From Caldilineaceae bacterium (GTDB taxonomy: Bacteria > Chloroflexota > Anaerolineae > Caldilineales > Caldilineaceae), in NCBI GenBank assembly GCA_020634755.1, contig JACKBC010000002.1, positions 62,001 to 126,000 on the forward strand: 64,000 nt of DNA. Direction: 5' to 3'. Below the pieces are notes generated by a model that was not told the DNA's origin, ran no database searches, and was given only the letters and a program-made list of their open reading frames with translations. Each line of letters starts with the position of its first letter. Position 1 is the first letter of the stretch. Both the position numbers and the translations under genes were made by a program. Shown here one piece after another: positions 1 through 9,222 of the stretch.

Positions 1-723
1 GCTGGGAATTCCTTCTTCTTTCACTTCTGGCTGCTCAACCTCAACGGTCTCGGCACCCGCGAGTAGCGTCAAATATTGCACAAGAATATTGGCAGACTTG
101 CGCACCGAATCTTCAGGCGCAATGGTGCCATCGGTCCATACTTCCAAGTTCAGCTTATCATAATCGGTCTGCTGGCCAATGCGTGTGCGCTCTACGCGAT
201 AAGCAGCCTTTTTCACCGGGCTAAAAATCGCGTCGACCGGAATTTCTCCCAGTGGCAACTTGGCGCGTTCTTCAGCAGGGCTGTAACCCCGACCGACTTC
301 CACAACCATCTCAATGTCCAGGTCCACCTCATTAGAATCAGCTGTCAACAGATATTGATCGGGGTTGACCACTTCAACTTCGGGTGGGCAGACCAGATCA
401 CCTGCCGTAATTGGACCTTCCTGCGTTACTTCCACATGAATGCGAACGGGTTCTTCACTTGTAGACTTAAACCGGATCTGTTTCACATTCAAAATAAGTT
501 GCGTTGTATCTTCACGTACGTTAGGAATTGGCGAAAATTCATGATGAATCCCGCTAATGCGCAAAGAAGTAACGGCGGCCCCCATCAGACTAGACAATAG
601 CACCCGACGCAATGAATTGCCAAGCGTAATGCCATAGCCGCTTTCCAACGGACTTACCACGAAATGGCCGTAGTTTCGCGAACTTGCCTCGATTTCAATT
701 TTTGGCAAAACCATGTTTAACAA
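1..723 (-). CDS. rpoA: RNA polymerase alpha subunit (partial, N-terminal 241 codons)
   Basis: Alpha subunit of RNA polymerase, the scaffold on which beta and beta-prime assemble. The visible part is the N-terminal dimerisation domain: VLPKIE near the start, then SGYGITLGNSLRRVLLSSL, the family hallmark. The gene runs off the left edge, so the C-terminal domain is not seen. The start is probably TTG at 723 (reading MLNMVLPKIE), because GGGAGGGA lies about 7 bases upstream. The ATG at 714 is an alternative but is far from that ribosome binding site. It is the last visible gene of the ribosomal cluster, after rpsD. Confidence 0.95.
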   Translation of the reverse strand, partial: MLNMVLPKIEIEASSRNYGHFVVSPLESGYGITLGNSLRRVLLSSLMGAAVTSLRISGIHHEFSPIPNVREDTTQLILNVKQIRFKSTSEEPVRIHVEVTQEGPITAGDLVCPPEVEVVNPDQYLLTADSNEVDLDIEMVVEVGRGYSPAEERAKLPLGEIPVDAIFSPVKKAAYRVERTRIGQQTDYDKLNLEVWTDGTIAPEDSVRKSANILVQYLTLLAGAETVEVEQPEVKEEGIPS

Positions 724-905
724 CGGCAATCCCTCCCTATTATAAGAACAGCATTTCAATCGACATGCGGCTCATTGGGAAACTGGCAGAGTATTCGTAA
801 GATTTAGCAAACCGCAACCGCGTCAGCCTGACTAAGCGTCAAGCCTGGCGATTGCGGTCCAAACAAAATCCACACAAAGCCTTATAGGCTCAAGATCAAA
901 CAAAC

Positions 906-1547
906 TTAACGGCTGTTATAGTACTCCACAATGAGCTGCTCATTGAGTTGGATATCAATATCCTCACGGCCAGGCACAGCCAGCATAGAGCCACTCATGT
1001 TAGCAAAATTTACAGTCAGCCATTCAGGCGATTTTGAACCACCCTGCATAAGCTGGGCGCGATCTTTAAAATACTCTTTCTTATTACTATTTGAACGGAC
1101 CGCAATCACATCTCCCACATTAACAATATAGGATGGAATATCTGTCTTGCGACCATTTACCTCAAAATGTCCATGACGTACCAATTGGCGAGCCTGCGCC
1201 CGACTATCGGCAAAACCTAAACGGTACACCACGTTATCCAAACGACTTTCCAAAATCGAAAGTAACGTGCTGCCGGTCAGACCTTTACGACGACTCGCCT
1301 CTCTAAAATAGCGGCGAAACTGCCGTTCCATTACGCCATAAATCCGACGCGCTTTCTGCTTCTCGCGCAACTGCGTCCCAAAGTCGGACATTTTGCGACG
1401 AAATGCAGCCTTGCGTCCGTGATCACCCGGCGGAAATGAGCGTCGTTCAATTGCACATTTCGGTCCCAAGCAGCGCTCTCCCTTTAGGAAAAGCTTCTGC
1501 CCTTCGCGGCGGCACAGCTTACATACAGCATCTGTATATCTGGCCAT
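906..1547 (-). CDS. rpsD: 30S ribosomal protein S4
   Basis: Primary 16S rRNA-binding protein of the small subunit body and, in other bacteria, a translational repressor of the alpha operon. The protein has 213 residues. Cys9, Cys12, Cys26 and Cys31 form the zinc-binding (C+) version of the N-terminus. The S4 RNA-binding domain lies near residues 100-165 (RLDNVVYRLGF and following). It sits between rpsK and rpoA, the usual alpha-operon order. The 237-bp spacer to rpsK carries an R3 palindromic repeat. Confidence 0.98.
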   Translation of the reverse strand: MARYTDAVCKLCRREGQKLFLKGERCLGPKCAIERRSFPPGDHGRKAAFRRKMSDFGTQLREKQKARRIYGVMERQFRRYFREASRRKGLTGSTLLSILESRLDNVVYRLGFADSRAQARQLVRHGHFEVNGRKTDIPSYIVNVGDVIAVRSNSNKKEYFKDRAQLMQGGSKSPEWLTVNFANMSGSMLAVPGREDIDIQLNEQLIVEYYNSR

Positions 1548-1608
1548 TGTCCCCTCAACTTATCCCCAAATTTTCAGATATTTACTCAACAAACATCGAC
1601 ACAACATT

Positions 1609-1694
1609 AGTACACCGCAACGGTATTGACGATTCAGACCTCGGTCTCGAGTAATGAATCCGACCCTATCTCTTGTGGTTGCGATCTGCTGTAT
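1609..1694 (+). repeat. R3 palindromic repeat between rpsK and rpsD
   Basis: An 86-bp element starting AGTACACCGCAACGGT and ending TTGCGATCTGCTG. The ends are imperfect inverted repeats, and the core matches other R3 copies (GAATCC, CCCTATCTCTTG). It lies inside the ribosomal protein transcription unit, so it is probably transcribed as a hairpin. Confidence 0.75.
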
Positions 1695-1784
1695 GCAAAA
1701 GCCAGAGCAATTGCATTAGCCGATGCCCATTTCTTCATTCACTCAACACGCGTGATAAAGCAGCGCAACGAGCGTATAGCCAAT

Positions 1785-2189
1785 TTACACACGTCGGCGC
1801 TTGGGTGGTCGACACCCATTGTGCGGCAACGGCGTAATATCTGTAATCGACAGAACCGTCAGCCCAGCCGCCTGCACGGAACGGACCGAACTCTCGCGGC
1901 CTGGCCCAGGCCCCTTAACAAAGACGTGTACCTCACGCATGTTAAAATCGCTACGGGCCGCCGAAGCAGCATTTTGAGCCGCTAATTGGGCCGCAAACGG
2001 AGTGGACTTACGACTGCCTTTAAACCCGGCCGTCCCACTGCTGGCCCAAGAGAGTGTATTACCATCTAAATCAGTAATGGTAATAATTGTATTATTAAAG
2101 GAAGCATGAATATGAACTTGCCCACGCGGCACGTTCTTCTTTTCGCGCCTGGTCTGTTTTCGATCTCGTCGTCGCTGCGGTCGAGCCAT
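1785..2189 (-). CDS. rpsK: 30S ribosomal protein S11
   Basis: Component of the 30S platform that contacts S18, S21 and the mRNA exit channel. The protein has 134 residues. It has a basic N-terminus, then GQVHIHASFNNTIITITD and the C-terminal GCRPPKRRRV typical of S11. It lies between rpsM and rpsD in the alpha-operon order. Confidence 0.98.
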   Translation of the reverse strand: MARPQRRRDRKQTRREKKNVPRGQVHIHASFNNTIITITDLDGNTLSWASSGTAGFKGSRKSTPFAAQLAAQNAASAARSDFNMREVHVFVKGPGPGRESSVRSVQAAGLTVLSITDITPLPHNGCRPPKRRRV

Positions 2190-2313
2190 AATTTTCCCTC
2201 ACCTACGTTTAGGTTAATCCCAAAAACGTCCTAATTTCAATCAATTTTTGGACTATCGTAAAGGTTTCCCGTAATATTCTGGCAAAACCTCAAATAAAAT
2301 CGACATGTCAAGA

Positions 2314-2694
2314 CTACTTGCGAGCCGCACGCTTCTTACCCGCCACTGTCTTCTTAGAGCCGCGCAATGTGCGCGCATTCGTGCGCGTGCGCTGACCACG
2401 CGAAGGCAGATTCCGACGATGGCGCAATCCACGATACGTGCCAATTTCAATCAGCCGCTTAATATTCATGCTGACTTCGCGGCGCAAATCACCTTCAACC
2501 TTGTAATTACGATCAATGTATTCACGCAGCCGCGTCAATTGATTCTCATCCAGATCTTTGACCCGGGTATTGGGGTCGATCTGCGTATTGGCCAGAATGT
2601 CCTGGCTGCTCTTTCTCCCAATGCCATAAATATATGTCAGAGAAATTTCAACGCGCTTTTCACGTGGAATGTCAACACCGGCTATACGTGCCAT
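2314..2694 (-). CDS. rpsM: 30S ribosomal protein S13
   Basis: Head protein of the 30S subunit that forms an intersubunit bridge and contacts the P-site tRNA. The protein has 126 residues starting MARIAGVDIPREKRVEISL. The helix-hairpin-helix region is near YIYGIG, and the tail GLRHRRNLPSRGQRTRTNAR is conserved. It directly follows rpmJ. Confidence 0.98.
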   Translation of the reverse strand: MARIAGVDIPREKRVEISLTYIYGIGRKSSQDILANTQIDPNTRVKDLDENQLTRLREYIDRNYKVEGDLRREVSMNIKRLIEIGTYRGLRHRRNLPSRGQRTRTNARTLRGSKKTVAGKKRAARK

Positions 2695-2729
2695 GTTCGC
2701 CCCTTTTCCTACTATAAGTTAAAATTCAA

Positions 2730-2843
2730 TCAGCCCTGACGCTGCTTATGTTTGGGATTTGTGCAAATTACGCGCACCACGCCACGCCGCTTAATCACCT
2801 TGCAGTTTTCACACATTTTCTTTACAGATGGTCGAACTTTCAT
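2730..2843 (-). CDS. rpmJ: 50S ribosomal protein L36
   Basis: A 37-residue protein beginning MKVRPSVKKMCENCK and ending KHKQRQG. Cys11, Cys14, Cys27 and His32 form the zinc ribbon of the C+ form of L36. It lies between map and rpsM. In most bacteria infA sits just upstream, and here it does not. Confidence 0.96.
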   Translation of the reverse strand: MKVRPSVKKMCENCKVIKRRGVVRVICTNPKHKQRQG

Positions 2844-2894
2844 ATTCACCTCTTATACTTTGCACTGTCATATCGTACTGTCGTGCCCTTTACC

Positions 2895-2958
2895 ATCACT
2901 CTACAATCCTATCACTTTACAATGTCATCACTCTACAATGTCATCACTTTGCAGAATG
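2895..2958. repeat. 16-bp tandem repeat, 4 units
   Basis: Four imperfect units of ATCACTCTACAATGTC lie between map and rpmJ, the place where infA would be expected. The surrounding 245 bp has no open frame resembling IF-1. Confidence 0.85.
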
Positions 2959-3088
2959 ATACTTTACCTTGAAGGAACAAGTGATAGTCATCTCTGGCGT
3001 TGGTCAATCTGGCGCGCCAGCTTGAAACGCCGATGAATATTAAAAGGGCTATCCTGCTTTGGCGCAACTAAATAAGAGTAGCACAAAA

Positions 3089-3910
3089 TCAGGGTAATGT
3101 CAAAATTTTCGGGCCAGAGTTCGTGATAGCAACGGTGTGTTCAAAGTGACATGCCAGACTGCGGTCCTTGCTGACCACCGTCCAGTTATCGCGCAATGTT
3201 TCGGTTTCCCAAGTTGACAGCTGCACCATTGGCTCAATGGCAATCACCAGGCCGGGCTGCAATAATAGATTTCCATCAGCATCCCCGCCCACATAGTTCA
3301 ACACTTGGGGCGGCTCATGCATATCGCGCCCAACCCCATGCCCTGTGTACTCACGCACAATGTGCAGTCCGCTATCTTCAACATGATGCTGAATAGCTCG
3401 GCTGATCTCTTTCACTTCATTCCCAACAGTAGCCAATTTGATACCAGCGTATAAGCTATCCTCAGTCACCTTCATCAGCTTTTGAGCATCGTCACTAATC
3501 TGGCCCACCGCATAGCTCCACGCGCTATCGCCCACAAAGCCACGGTGAAACACACCAATATCAATGCTAATGATGTCGCCTTCACAAAGACGTCGCTTCT
3601 TACTTGGAATGCCGTGCACGAGCTCTTCATTGATGCTGGCGCAAATATTGGCCGGATACCCTTTGTATCCCAAGAAGCTCGAGACGGCATTATATTTCTG
3701 CATAACGCCCAGGGCGATTTGGTCCAAATCCCAAGTGCTTACACCGGGCTGCACCGCTTCTTTCAGCGCTTGATGAACACGCGCCACAATGCGGCCAGCC
3801 TCACGCATGATCTGGATCTCTTGTGGGCTTTTCAAAATGGGCACAGACTGCTGCTGTGCTCGATTTGCCCGCGTACGTCTCAATAACTTTCTGCCGCTGC
3901 GTTTAAACAT
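3089..3910 (-). CDS. map: Methionine aminopeptidase, type I
   Basis: Removes the initiator methionine from nascent proteins. The protein has 273 residues, slightly long because of a basic N-terminal extension of about 20 residues (RSGRKLLRRTRANR). Metal ligands are visible: Asp in SIDIGVF and in GFVGDSAWSY, His in TGHGVGRDMHEPP, Glu in IAIEPMV and in CHFEHTVAIT. It is in the common order adk-map. Confidence 0.97.
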   Translation of the reverse strand: MFKRSGRKLLRRTRANRAQQQSVPILKSPQEIQIMREAGRIVARVHQALKEAVQPGVSTWDLDQIALGVMQKYNAVSSFLGYKGYPANICASINEELVHGIPSKKRRLCEGDIISIDIGVFHRGFVGDSAWSYAVGQISDDAQKLMKVTEDSLYAGIKLATVGNEVKEISRAIQHHVEDSGLHIVREYTGHGVGRDMHEPPQVLNYVGGDADGNLLLQPGLVIAIEPMVQLSTWETETLRDNWTVVSKDRSLACHFEHTVAITNSGPKILTLP

Positions 3911-3936
3911 GAGTCAATGTCTTGTAACTGAACTGA

Positions 3937-4593
3937 TTACCTCAGTAGAGATAACAGTTCTTCATGTACTTGGGATATTGGGCGCGCCCCATCTAACTCC
4001 ACCAAAAGCGCTTTGGCAAAATAATAACCAACTAAGGGCGCCGTTTGCTTGTAATAAACGTACAGACGGTTGCGCACAGTCTCGGCTTTATCATCATCCC
4101 GCTGATACAATGGCCCGCCGTCATTATCACAAATATCAGCCTGTTTCGGCGGATTAAATTTAATGTGATAAACAGCACCGCAAGTCCGGCAAGTACGCCG
4201 GCCAGTAATGCGTTCAATGGCCACATCGTCTTCAATAGAAACCAGCGGCGTCACGCTGACTCCCCCGTAGGGAGCAGCCATCTTTTCAAACGCTTCTGCT
4301 TGCACAAGATTACGGGGGAACCCATCCATAATCGCACCATTGGCGCAATCATCCTGCTGAAGGCGATCCTCCACCATGCGGATGGTCACTTCATCTGGCA
4401 CAAGATCGCCCTTATCCATATAGCTTTTGGCCAACAGCCCCAACTCAGTCTCATTTTTCAAATTGTATCGAAAAATGTCGCCTGTTGAGATTTGGGGCAA
4501 CCCCAACTTATCCTGTAACAACTGTGCCTGGGTTCCTTTGCCTGCACCGGGGACACCCAGCAGCACAATATACTTACGGTTATTTACACTCAT
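3937..4593 (-). CDS. adk: Adenylate kinase
   Basis: Interconverts ATP and AMP with two ADP. The P-loop is GVPGAGKGTQAQ near residue 15, and DGFPRN and the LID arginines (GRRTC) are present. The LID is the long form with a zinc-type CRTCG pair and a later ICDND, so it probably binds zinc, as in Gram-positive-type enzymes. The protein has 218 residues and starts 14 bp after secY, so the two are probably co-transcribed. Confidence 0.98.
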   Translation of the reverse strand: MSVNNRKYIVLLGVPGAGKGTQAQLLQDKLGLPQISTGDIFRYNLKNETELGLLAKSYMDKGDLVPDEVTIRMVEDRLQQDDCANGAIMDGFPRNLVQAEAFEKMAAPYGGVSVTPLVSIEDDVAIERITGRRTCRTCGAVYHIKFNPPKQADICDNDGGPLYQRDDDKAETVRNRLYVYYKQTAPLVGYYFAKALLVELDGARPISQVHEELLSLLR

Positions 4594-4607
4594 TAACGTA
4601 TAAATCC

Positions 4608-5942
4608 TTACCGTATGAAACCTTCATAGTTGCGCATGAGTAGCTGCGCTTCAATCTGCTTCATTGTATCCAGCACAACACCTACCACAATCAAAAGCCC
4701 AGTGCTGCTAATGATCAAGGTGCGATAGTTAGAGGCAATGCCGGCGCCACCAAAAAGGCCATCCGCCACAACACCCACAATGTAGGGCAATACAGCCACA
4801 AATCCCAAAAAGAGGGCCCCCACCAGCGTAATGCGCGATAGCACACCATTCAAGTAGGATTCTGTGCGTGGGCCTGGCCGAATACCGGGGATAAACCCGC
4901 CCTGCTTCTGCAAGGTCTCTGGCAAATTCTGCTGCCGAAACATTACATCGGTGTAAAAGTAGGTGAATGCAACCGTCAACAGGAAGTAAAACAGCCAGTA
5001 GACAAAATTGGTTGGGCTCATCAAATTAACAATTGTGGACGCCACGGAGCCAATCCAACCCGGATTTGTCACAAAATAGGTTGCCAATGTACTCGGCAAG
5101 ATTAACAGGCTGTTTGCAAAAATCAGCGGAATCATACCTGCCGTGTTCACACGCATGGGGACATATGTACTTTGGCCACCCACCATCATCAACCGGTTGC
5201 CGCGCATGGTGCGCACGCGCTTTCCATATTGAACCGGGATGCGCCTTTGCCCCTCATGCACCCACACAATCAAAGCAATCGTCAAAATTGTGATAAACGC
5301 AAACAAGATCAACATGACCAGATTTTGCGATAAACGCTGAATCTGCCCCGGCACCGAGGCCAAAATTCCGGCAAAAATAATCAGCGATACACCGTTGCCG
5401 ATGCCTTGTTCGGTTAACAACTGACCCAGCCACACGGCAAACATGGTGCCCGCCGTCATCCCGATAATCAAAGTGAGTGACGTCAGCAGTGCGCTGCCCG
5501 TAAAACCCCAATCAGTCAGAATGCCAAATTGGCGATTCAACAGCGTCGCTTGGGTGATTGCCTGGAGCGCTGCCAGCGGAATGGTCAACCAGTACGTATA
5601 CTGGTTAATCTTTTGCCGCCCCTGTTCACCTTCTTTGCTCAACTCTTCCAAGACCGGCACAATCGGCGTCAAAAGCTGCATAATAATGGAGGATGTAATA
5701 TATGGATATACACCCAACGCCATTACACCCATCTGCGCCAACCCACCACCACTAAAGAAGTTAAGAAAGCTGAGAAAAACATTTTCATCAGCTGAATTAA
5801 AAATGTTGGCTAGCGCAGCCCGATCCACACCAGGGAGCGGGATATTGGCAGCAAAACGATATAGTATCAGAATACCGAAAGTGATCAGCAATTTCTGGCG
5901 CAGGTCGGGCAGACGAAATGCATTTCGTACAGCTTCAAGCAT
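4608..5942 (-). CDS. secY: Preprotein translocase subunit SecY
   Basis: Channel subunit of the Sec translocon in the cytoplasmic membrane. The protein has 444 residues with ten expected membrane segments. The family motif GVYPYITSSIIMQLLTP is near residue 75, and the cytosolic loop GKRVRTMRG and the FIPGIRPG region are seen. It is encoded between rplO and adk, the standard spc order. Confidence 0.98.
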   Translation of the reverse strand: MLEAVRNAFRLPDLRQKLLITFGILILYRFAANIPLPGVDRAALANIFNSADENVFLSFLNFFSGGGLAQMGVMALGVYPYITSSIIMQLLTPIVPVLEELSKEGEQGRQKINQYTYWLTIPLAALQAITQATLLNRQFGILTDWGFTGSALLTSLTLIIGMTAGTMFAVWLGQLLTEQGIGNGVSLIIFAGILASVPGQIQRLSQNLVMLILFAFITILTIALIVWVHEGQRRIPVQYGKRVRTMRGNRLMMVGGQSTYVPMRVNTAGMIPLIFANSLLILPSTLATYFVTNPGWIGSVASTIVNLMSPTNFVYWLFYFLLTVAFTYFYTDVMFRQQNLPETLQKQGGFIPGIRPGPRTESYLNGVLSRITLVGALFLGFVAVLPYIVGVVADGLFGGAGIASNYRTLIISSTGLLIVVGVVLDTMKQIEAQLLMRNYEGFIR

Positions 5943-6137
5943 GGAGAATATCTCCTATGGAATGAACGAACTGCTACACAGGGAGAGCGCCACTGCCCTG
6001 GGGCAACAGCTAAACTCTCACAATCTATACTCAGATCTGAATGACAAACGGAGTTTCTGAACTCCTGTTGAGCAAATCAAGAACGCCGGTTCTCATCTTA
6101 ACCGCAGTATAGAATAGCAGTTTCGCAATAAGTAGCC

Positions 6138-6617
6138 TTAGGAACGAGGCAAATTCTTATTGACCTCGTAGGGTAAAATCTCAACAGTACCACCGGCGGC
6201 TTCAATCTTCTGCTGGGCGCCAGCACTAATCCGGTGGGTCTTCACATGCAAGGGCTTATCAATATCGCCTCGCCCCAAAACAACCAGCGGATCAACGGGC
6301 CGCCCCAACAGGCCTGCACCATACAGCGCCGCTGGCGACACCTCTGCTCCTGCCTCAAAGCGCTCTGCCAACACATCTACATTTACGGCAGAATAATGCA
6401 CTTTGAATCGATTATTAAAACCACGCAATTTGGGCAAACGCTTCACCAGCGGAAGCTGGCCGCCTTCAAATACAACGCGCAGGCTGCCGCCCGTTCGTGA
6501 TTTCTGCCCCTTTGTGCCGCGTGTACTGGTTTTGCCTTTACCAGAACCAGTACCACGACCTACTCGCTTGCGCTTTTTTGTGGACCCCTCTGCGGGACGC
6601 AGGTCATGCAATTTCAT
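6138..6617 (-). CDS. rplO: 50S ribosomal protein L15
   Basis: Late-assembly protein of the large subunit. The protein has 159 residues. It starts MKLHDLRPAEGSTKKRKRVG with the glycine/lysine-rich tail that penetrates 23S rRNA, followed by GGQLPLVKRLPKLRGF. It starts 2 bp after the rpmD stop. Confidence 0.98.
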   Translation of the reverse strand: MKLHDLRPAEGSTKKRKRVGRGTGSGKGKTSTRGTKGQKSRTGGSLRVVFEGGQLPLVKRLPKLRGFNNRFKVHYSAVNVDVLAERFEAGAEVSPAALYGAGLLGRPVDPLVVLGRGDIDKPLHVKTHRISAGAQQKIEAAGGTVEILPYEVNKNLPRS

Positions 6618-6619
6618 GG

Positions 6620-6808
6620 TTACTCTTCCTCTTCAACTTCAACCAAATGCGAAACTTTATTGATCATACCCCGAATAACGGGGGTATCGTCTTTGGCCAC
6701 GGTTTGCCGAATTTTGCGCAACCCCAAGGCCCGCACCGTATCTTTTTGCGATTGATGGTAGCCAATCGGACTATTCACCAGCGTCACAAGTAGTTTTTTC
6801 TCAGCCAT
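6620..6808 (-). CDS. rpmD: 50S ribosomal protein L30
   Basis: A 62-residue L30 reading MAEKKLLVTLVNSPIGYHQS, with LGLRKI and an acidic tail EVEEEE. The ATG at 6808 overlaps the end of rpsE by 8 bases (ATGGCTGA), so it is translationally coupled. An open frame extends further upstream but only covers rpsE out of frame. Confidence 0.96.
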   Translation of the reverse strand: MAEKKLLVTLVNSPIGYHQSQKDTVRALGLRKIRQTVAKDDTPVIRGMINKVSHLVEVEEEE

Positions 6809-7349
6809 ATGCTTCCCCCTTGTGCCAGAATGGCGCAATTCGCCTTGGATCGACACCGCGCCGCTTTGCTTCCTGCTCAAAATCCTGCAATTCCTGCAAA
6901 CCAGCAAAAGTTGCCTGCACCACATTCAGGATATTGTCACTGCCCAGCGACTTACTCAAAATATCCTTAACGCCGCACGCTTCCACAACGGCGCGCACAC
7001 CACCGCCGGCAATAACACCTGTACCGGGGCTGGCTGGCTTCAGCAAAACCTGGCCAGCGCCAAACCGCGCTACAATTGGATGCGGAATCGTAGTACCCAA
7101 AAGCGGAATGGCAACCATGGTCTTGCGGGCCTGCTCAGATGCCTTGCGGATCGCATCTGGCACCTCGCGTGCTTTACCCACGCCAATACCGACAGAGCCC
7201 TTTTGATCACCAACAACCACAACCGCGCGGAACGCAAAACGGCGCCCACCCTTTACAACTTTGGCTGTGCGTGCAATATGCACTACGCGCTCATCAAGCT
7301 CGTCTCGTTCTTCTTTCTCTCTGTCTCGTCGTCTTTCCCGTCGTGCCAT
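6801..7349 (-). CDS. rpsE: 30S ribosomal protein S5
   Basis: Protein of the decoding region with a role in translational fidelity. The protein has 182 residues. The N-terminal double-stranded-RNA-like fold includes RVVHIARTAKVVKGGRRF and GDQKGSVGIGVGKA, and the C-terminal domain includes LNVVQATFAGL. The 188-bp spacer to rplR upstream holds a stem-loop. Confidence 0.98.
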   Translation of the reverse strand: MARRERRRDREKEERDELDERVVHIARTAKVVKGGRRFAFRAVVVVGDQKGSVGIGVGKAREVPDAIRKASEQARKTMVAIPLLGTTIPHPIVARFGAGQVLLKPASPGTGVIAGGGVRAVVEACGVKDILSKSLGSDNILNVVQATFAGLQELQDFEQEAKRRGVDPRRIAPFWHKGEAYG

Positions 7350-7395
7350 TATTGTTCTCCAACTACCAGGCTAACCCTGTCTATGCTGCGGTTGA

Positions 7396-7453
7396 GATGA
7401 AAATTGGCGTTTTCCTTAAAATGCAGCTCAGATATAAAACACCGATTTTCATC
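7396..7453. other. Stem-loop in the rplR-rpsE spacer
   Basis: Eighteen-base arms (7396-7413 and 7436-7453) pair at 16 positions around a 22-base loop. The left arm begins GATGAAAAT and the right arm ends ATTTTCATC. It has no strong T-run, so it could be an RNA-processing site or a repeat remnant rather than a terminator. Confidence 0.6.
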
Positions 7454-7537
7454 CAGAGCTAAGTATAATAGTCTCAAATGGATATTTGAATACCCATCAT
7501 ATTCAAGCCACTAGTGTTTAACATGAGATGGCAAACA

Positions 7538-7903
7538 CTAAAATGCCAAGCCACCTTCGCGGCTACCCTCGGCCAACGCCTTGACGCGACCATGGTAAGG
7601 ATATCCGCCCCGGTCGAACACGACCATCTCGATTCCATTCGCCTTCGCCCGTTCCGCAATGGCAACCCCCACAAGTTTAGCCTGCTCTTGCGGGCTTTTA
7701 TCTGCCAATTCTGTGCGTAAGGTTTTATCAACGGTAGAGGCAGACACTAATGTGCAACCAGCTTCATCGTCAATAATCTGTGCATAAATATGCTCGAGGC
7801 TGCGAAACACATTAAGCCGCGGCCGCATGTTGGTACCGGTAATCTTTTTACGCACGCGATCATGTCTTCGTTTACGCCCAGCAGAGCGACTTTCCTTAGC
7901 CAT
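7538..7903 (-). CDS. rplR: 50S ribosomal protein L18
   Basis: Binds 5S rRNA in the central protuberance. The protein has 121 residues, with RPRLNVFRSLEHIYAQIIDD and the C-terminal FDRGGYPYHGRVKALAEGSREGG signature. The order rplF-rplR-rpsE is kept. Confidence 0.98.
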   Translation of the reverse strand: MAKESRSAGRKRRHDRVRKKITGTNMRPRLNVFRSLEHIYAQIIDDEAGCTLVSASTVDKTLRTELADKSPQEQAKLVGVAIAERAKANGIEMVVFDRGGYPYHGRVKALAEGSREGGLAF

Positions 7904-7945
7904 TTTTCCACTTCCTCACATTTTAAAGATATATCAAAGCTAAAA

Positions 7946-8494
7946 TTATGCTTTACCAGCTTTGCCGGCTTTACTGCGCACATATTCGCCATCATAGCGA
8001 ATACCCTTGCCTTTGTAGGGCTCCGGCGGGCGCGTCTTGCGGATCACAGCAGCCAGCTCACCAACTTCGCACTTGTCAATTCCGCGAATTTCAAACGAGC
8101 GGCCATCTTTCGCCACCTCAAAGCTAATGTCTTTGCTGGGTGGCGCAAACTCAACAGGATGACTTTTGCCCACCTGCAACACCAGCTTATTTCCCTGCTG
8201 CTCGGCGCGGTATCCAGTACCCCGCACCTCAAGACGGCGGGAAAAACCTTGGGTAACCCCCACAACCATATTATTGATTAGCGCACGCGCCAATCCATGT
8301 TGCGAACGATGATGCCGAGAATCGGTAGGGCGCTTAACAATCAGTTGCCCATTTTCCTGCTCGATGGTCAAATCCGGGCTGACCTGCTGGCTCAGCGTAC
8401 CCTTGGGCCCCGTTACCGTTATCTTGTTGCCCTTGTCCACATCAATCTTCACATTTGAAGCAATATCAATTGGTTGTCGTCCAATGCGTGACAT
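7946..8494 (-). CDS. rplF: 50S ribosomal protein L6
   Basis: Large-subunit protein near the factor-binding site. The protein has 182 residues. It starts MSRIGRQPIDI, has two L6 repeats, and ends with the signature PPEPYKGKGIRYDGEYVR plus a basic tail. Confidence 0.98.
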   Translation of the reverse strand: MSRIGRQPIDIASNVKIDVDKGNKITVTGPKGTLSQQVSPDLTIEQENGQLIVKRPTDSRHHRSQHGLARALINNMVVGVTQGFSRRLEVRGTGYRAEQQGNKLVLQVGKSHPVEFAPPSKDISFEVAKDGRSFEIRGIDKCEVGELAAVIRKTRPPEPYKGKGIRYDGEYVRSKAGKAGKA

Positions 8495-8534
8495 CTTTCA
8501 CTCCCTTCATGGTTAAAGATAAGCACCGCCCCGT

Positions 8535-8930
8535 TTACCAAACGTTGCAGATTACTTCTCCACCGACTTTCGCGCGGCGTGCTTTATGCCCCGTCATCAG
8601 CCCGCGCGGGGTCGACACAATGTTAATGCCAAGACCACTGCGCACCCAGGGAATATCGCGATAGCCCACATAGTTCCGCAACCCAGGCTTGCTCACTCTT
8701 TCCAACCCGGTAATAACCGACTTGCCTTTCCCCGTATACTTCAGAGCCATAGCGAGCTTAGGCTGTGGCTTATCCTCAGTCACCGCATAATTGGCAATAA
8801 AGCCTTCTTCAAGCAAAATTTTGGCAATCGCCACTTTAATTTTAGAACTCGGAAGAATGACTTGCCGATGCTGGATCATGGTCGCGTTACGAATACGCGT
8901 CAGCATATCAGCAATTGGATCACTAAACAT
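8535..8930 (-). CDS. rpsH: 30S ribosomal protein S8
   Basis: 16S rRNA-binding protein and, in Escherichia coli, repressor of the spc operon. The protein has 131 residues with start MFSDPIADMLTRIRNA. An upstream in-frame ATG at 8960 would add ten residues unlike the family and is rejected. The C-terminus has STPRGLMTGHKARRAKVGGE. Confidence 0.97.
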   Translation of the reverse strand: MFSDPIADMLTRIRNATMIQHRQVILPSSKIKVAIAKILLEEGFIANYAVTEDKPQPKLAMALKYTGKGKSVITGLERVSKPGLRNYVGYRDIPWVRSGLGINIVSTPRGLMTGHKARRAKVGGEVICNVW

Positions 8931-8988
8931 ATAATTCTCCTCTATTAGGTCAACCGCCAAATTAATTTGCAGCGACCATATTTAGTGA

Positions 8989-9069
8989 GACTTACGCAAA
9001 CGTACCTTCAAGCATGGTCTGGACGGAAACAATTTTTGTTCCTGACCATCCACTGGCGCGGCATAAGTC
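8989..9069 (+). repeat. R1b palindromic repeat between rpsN and rpsH
   Basis: An 81-bp element from GACTTACGCAAACG to GGCGCGGCATAAGTC. The ends are inverted repeats, and the interior contains the CCATCCACTGGCGC block seen in other R1b copies. It sits in a 292-bp gap inside the ribosomal operon. The rest of the gap shows nothing recognisable. Confidence 0.8.
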
Positions 9070-9222
9070 ACAGGTAGGCTACTCTTGCAATTTGCTCAAA
9101 ACGCATAAGCAATGCATATCGAAATTGTAGTTAGCAACCAGCCATATCAATGGCAAACGAAAGTGGAAACGCAATATATGACGAAAACCATTCACACTGT
9201 TCGTCTAAGCTACCAGTTTTAA

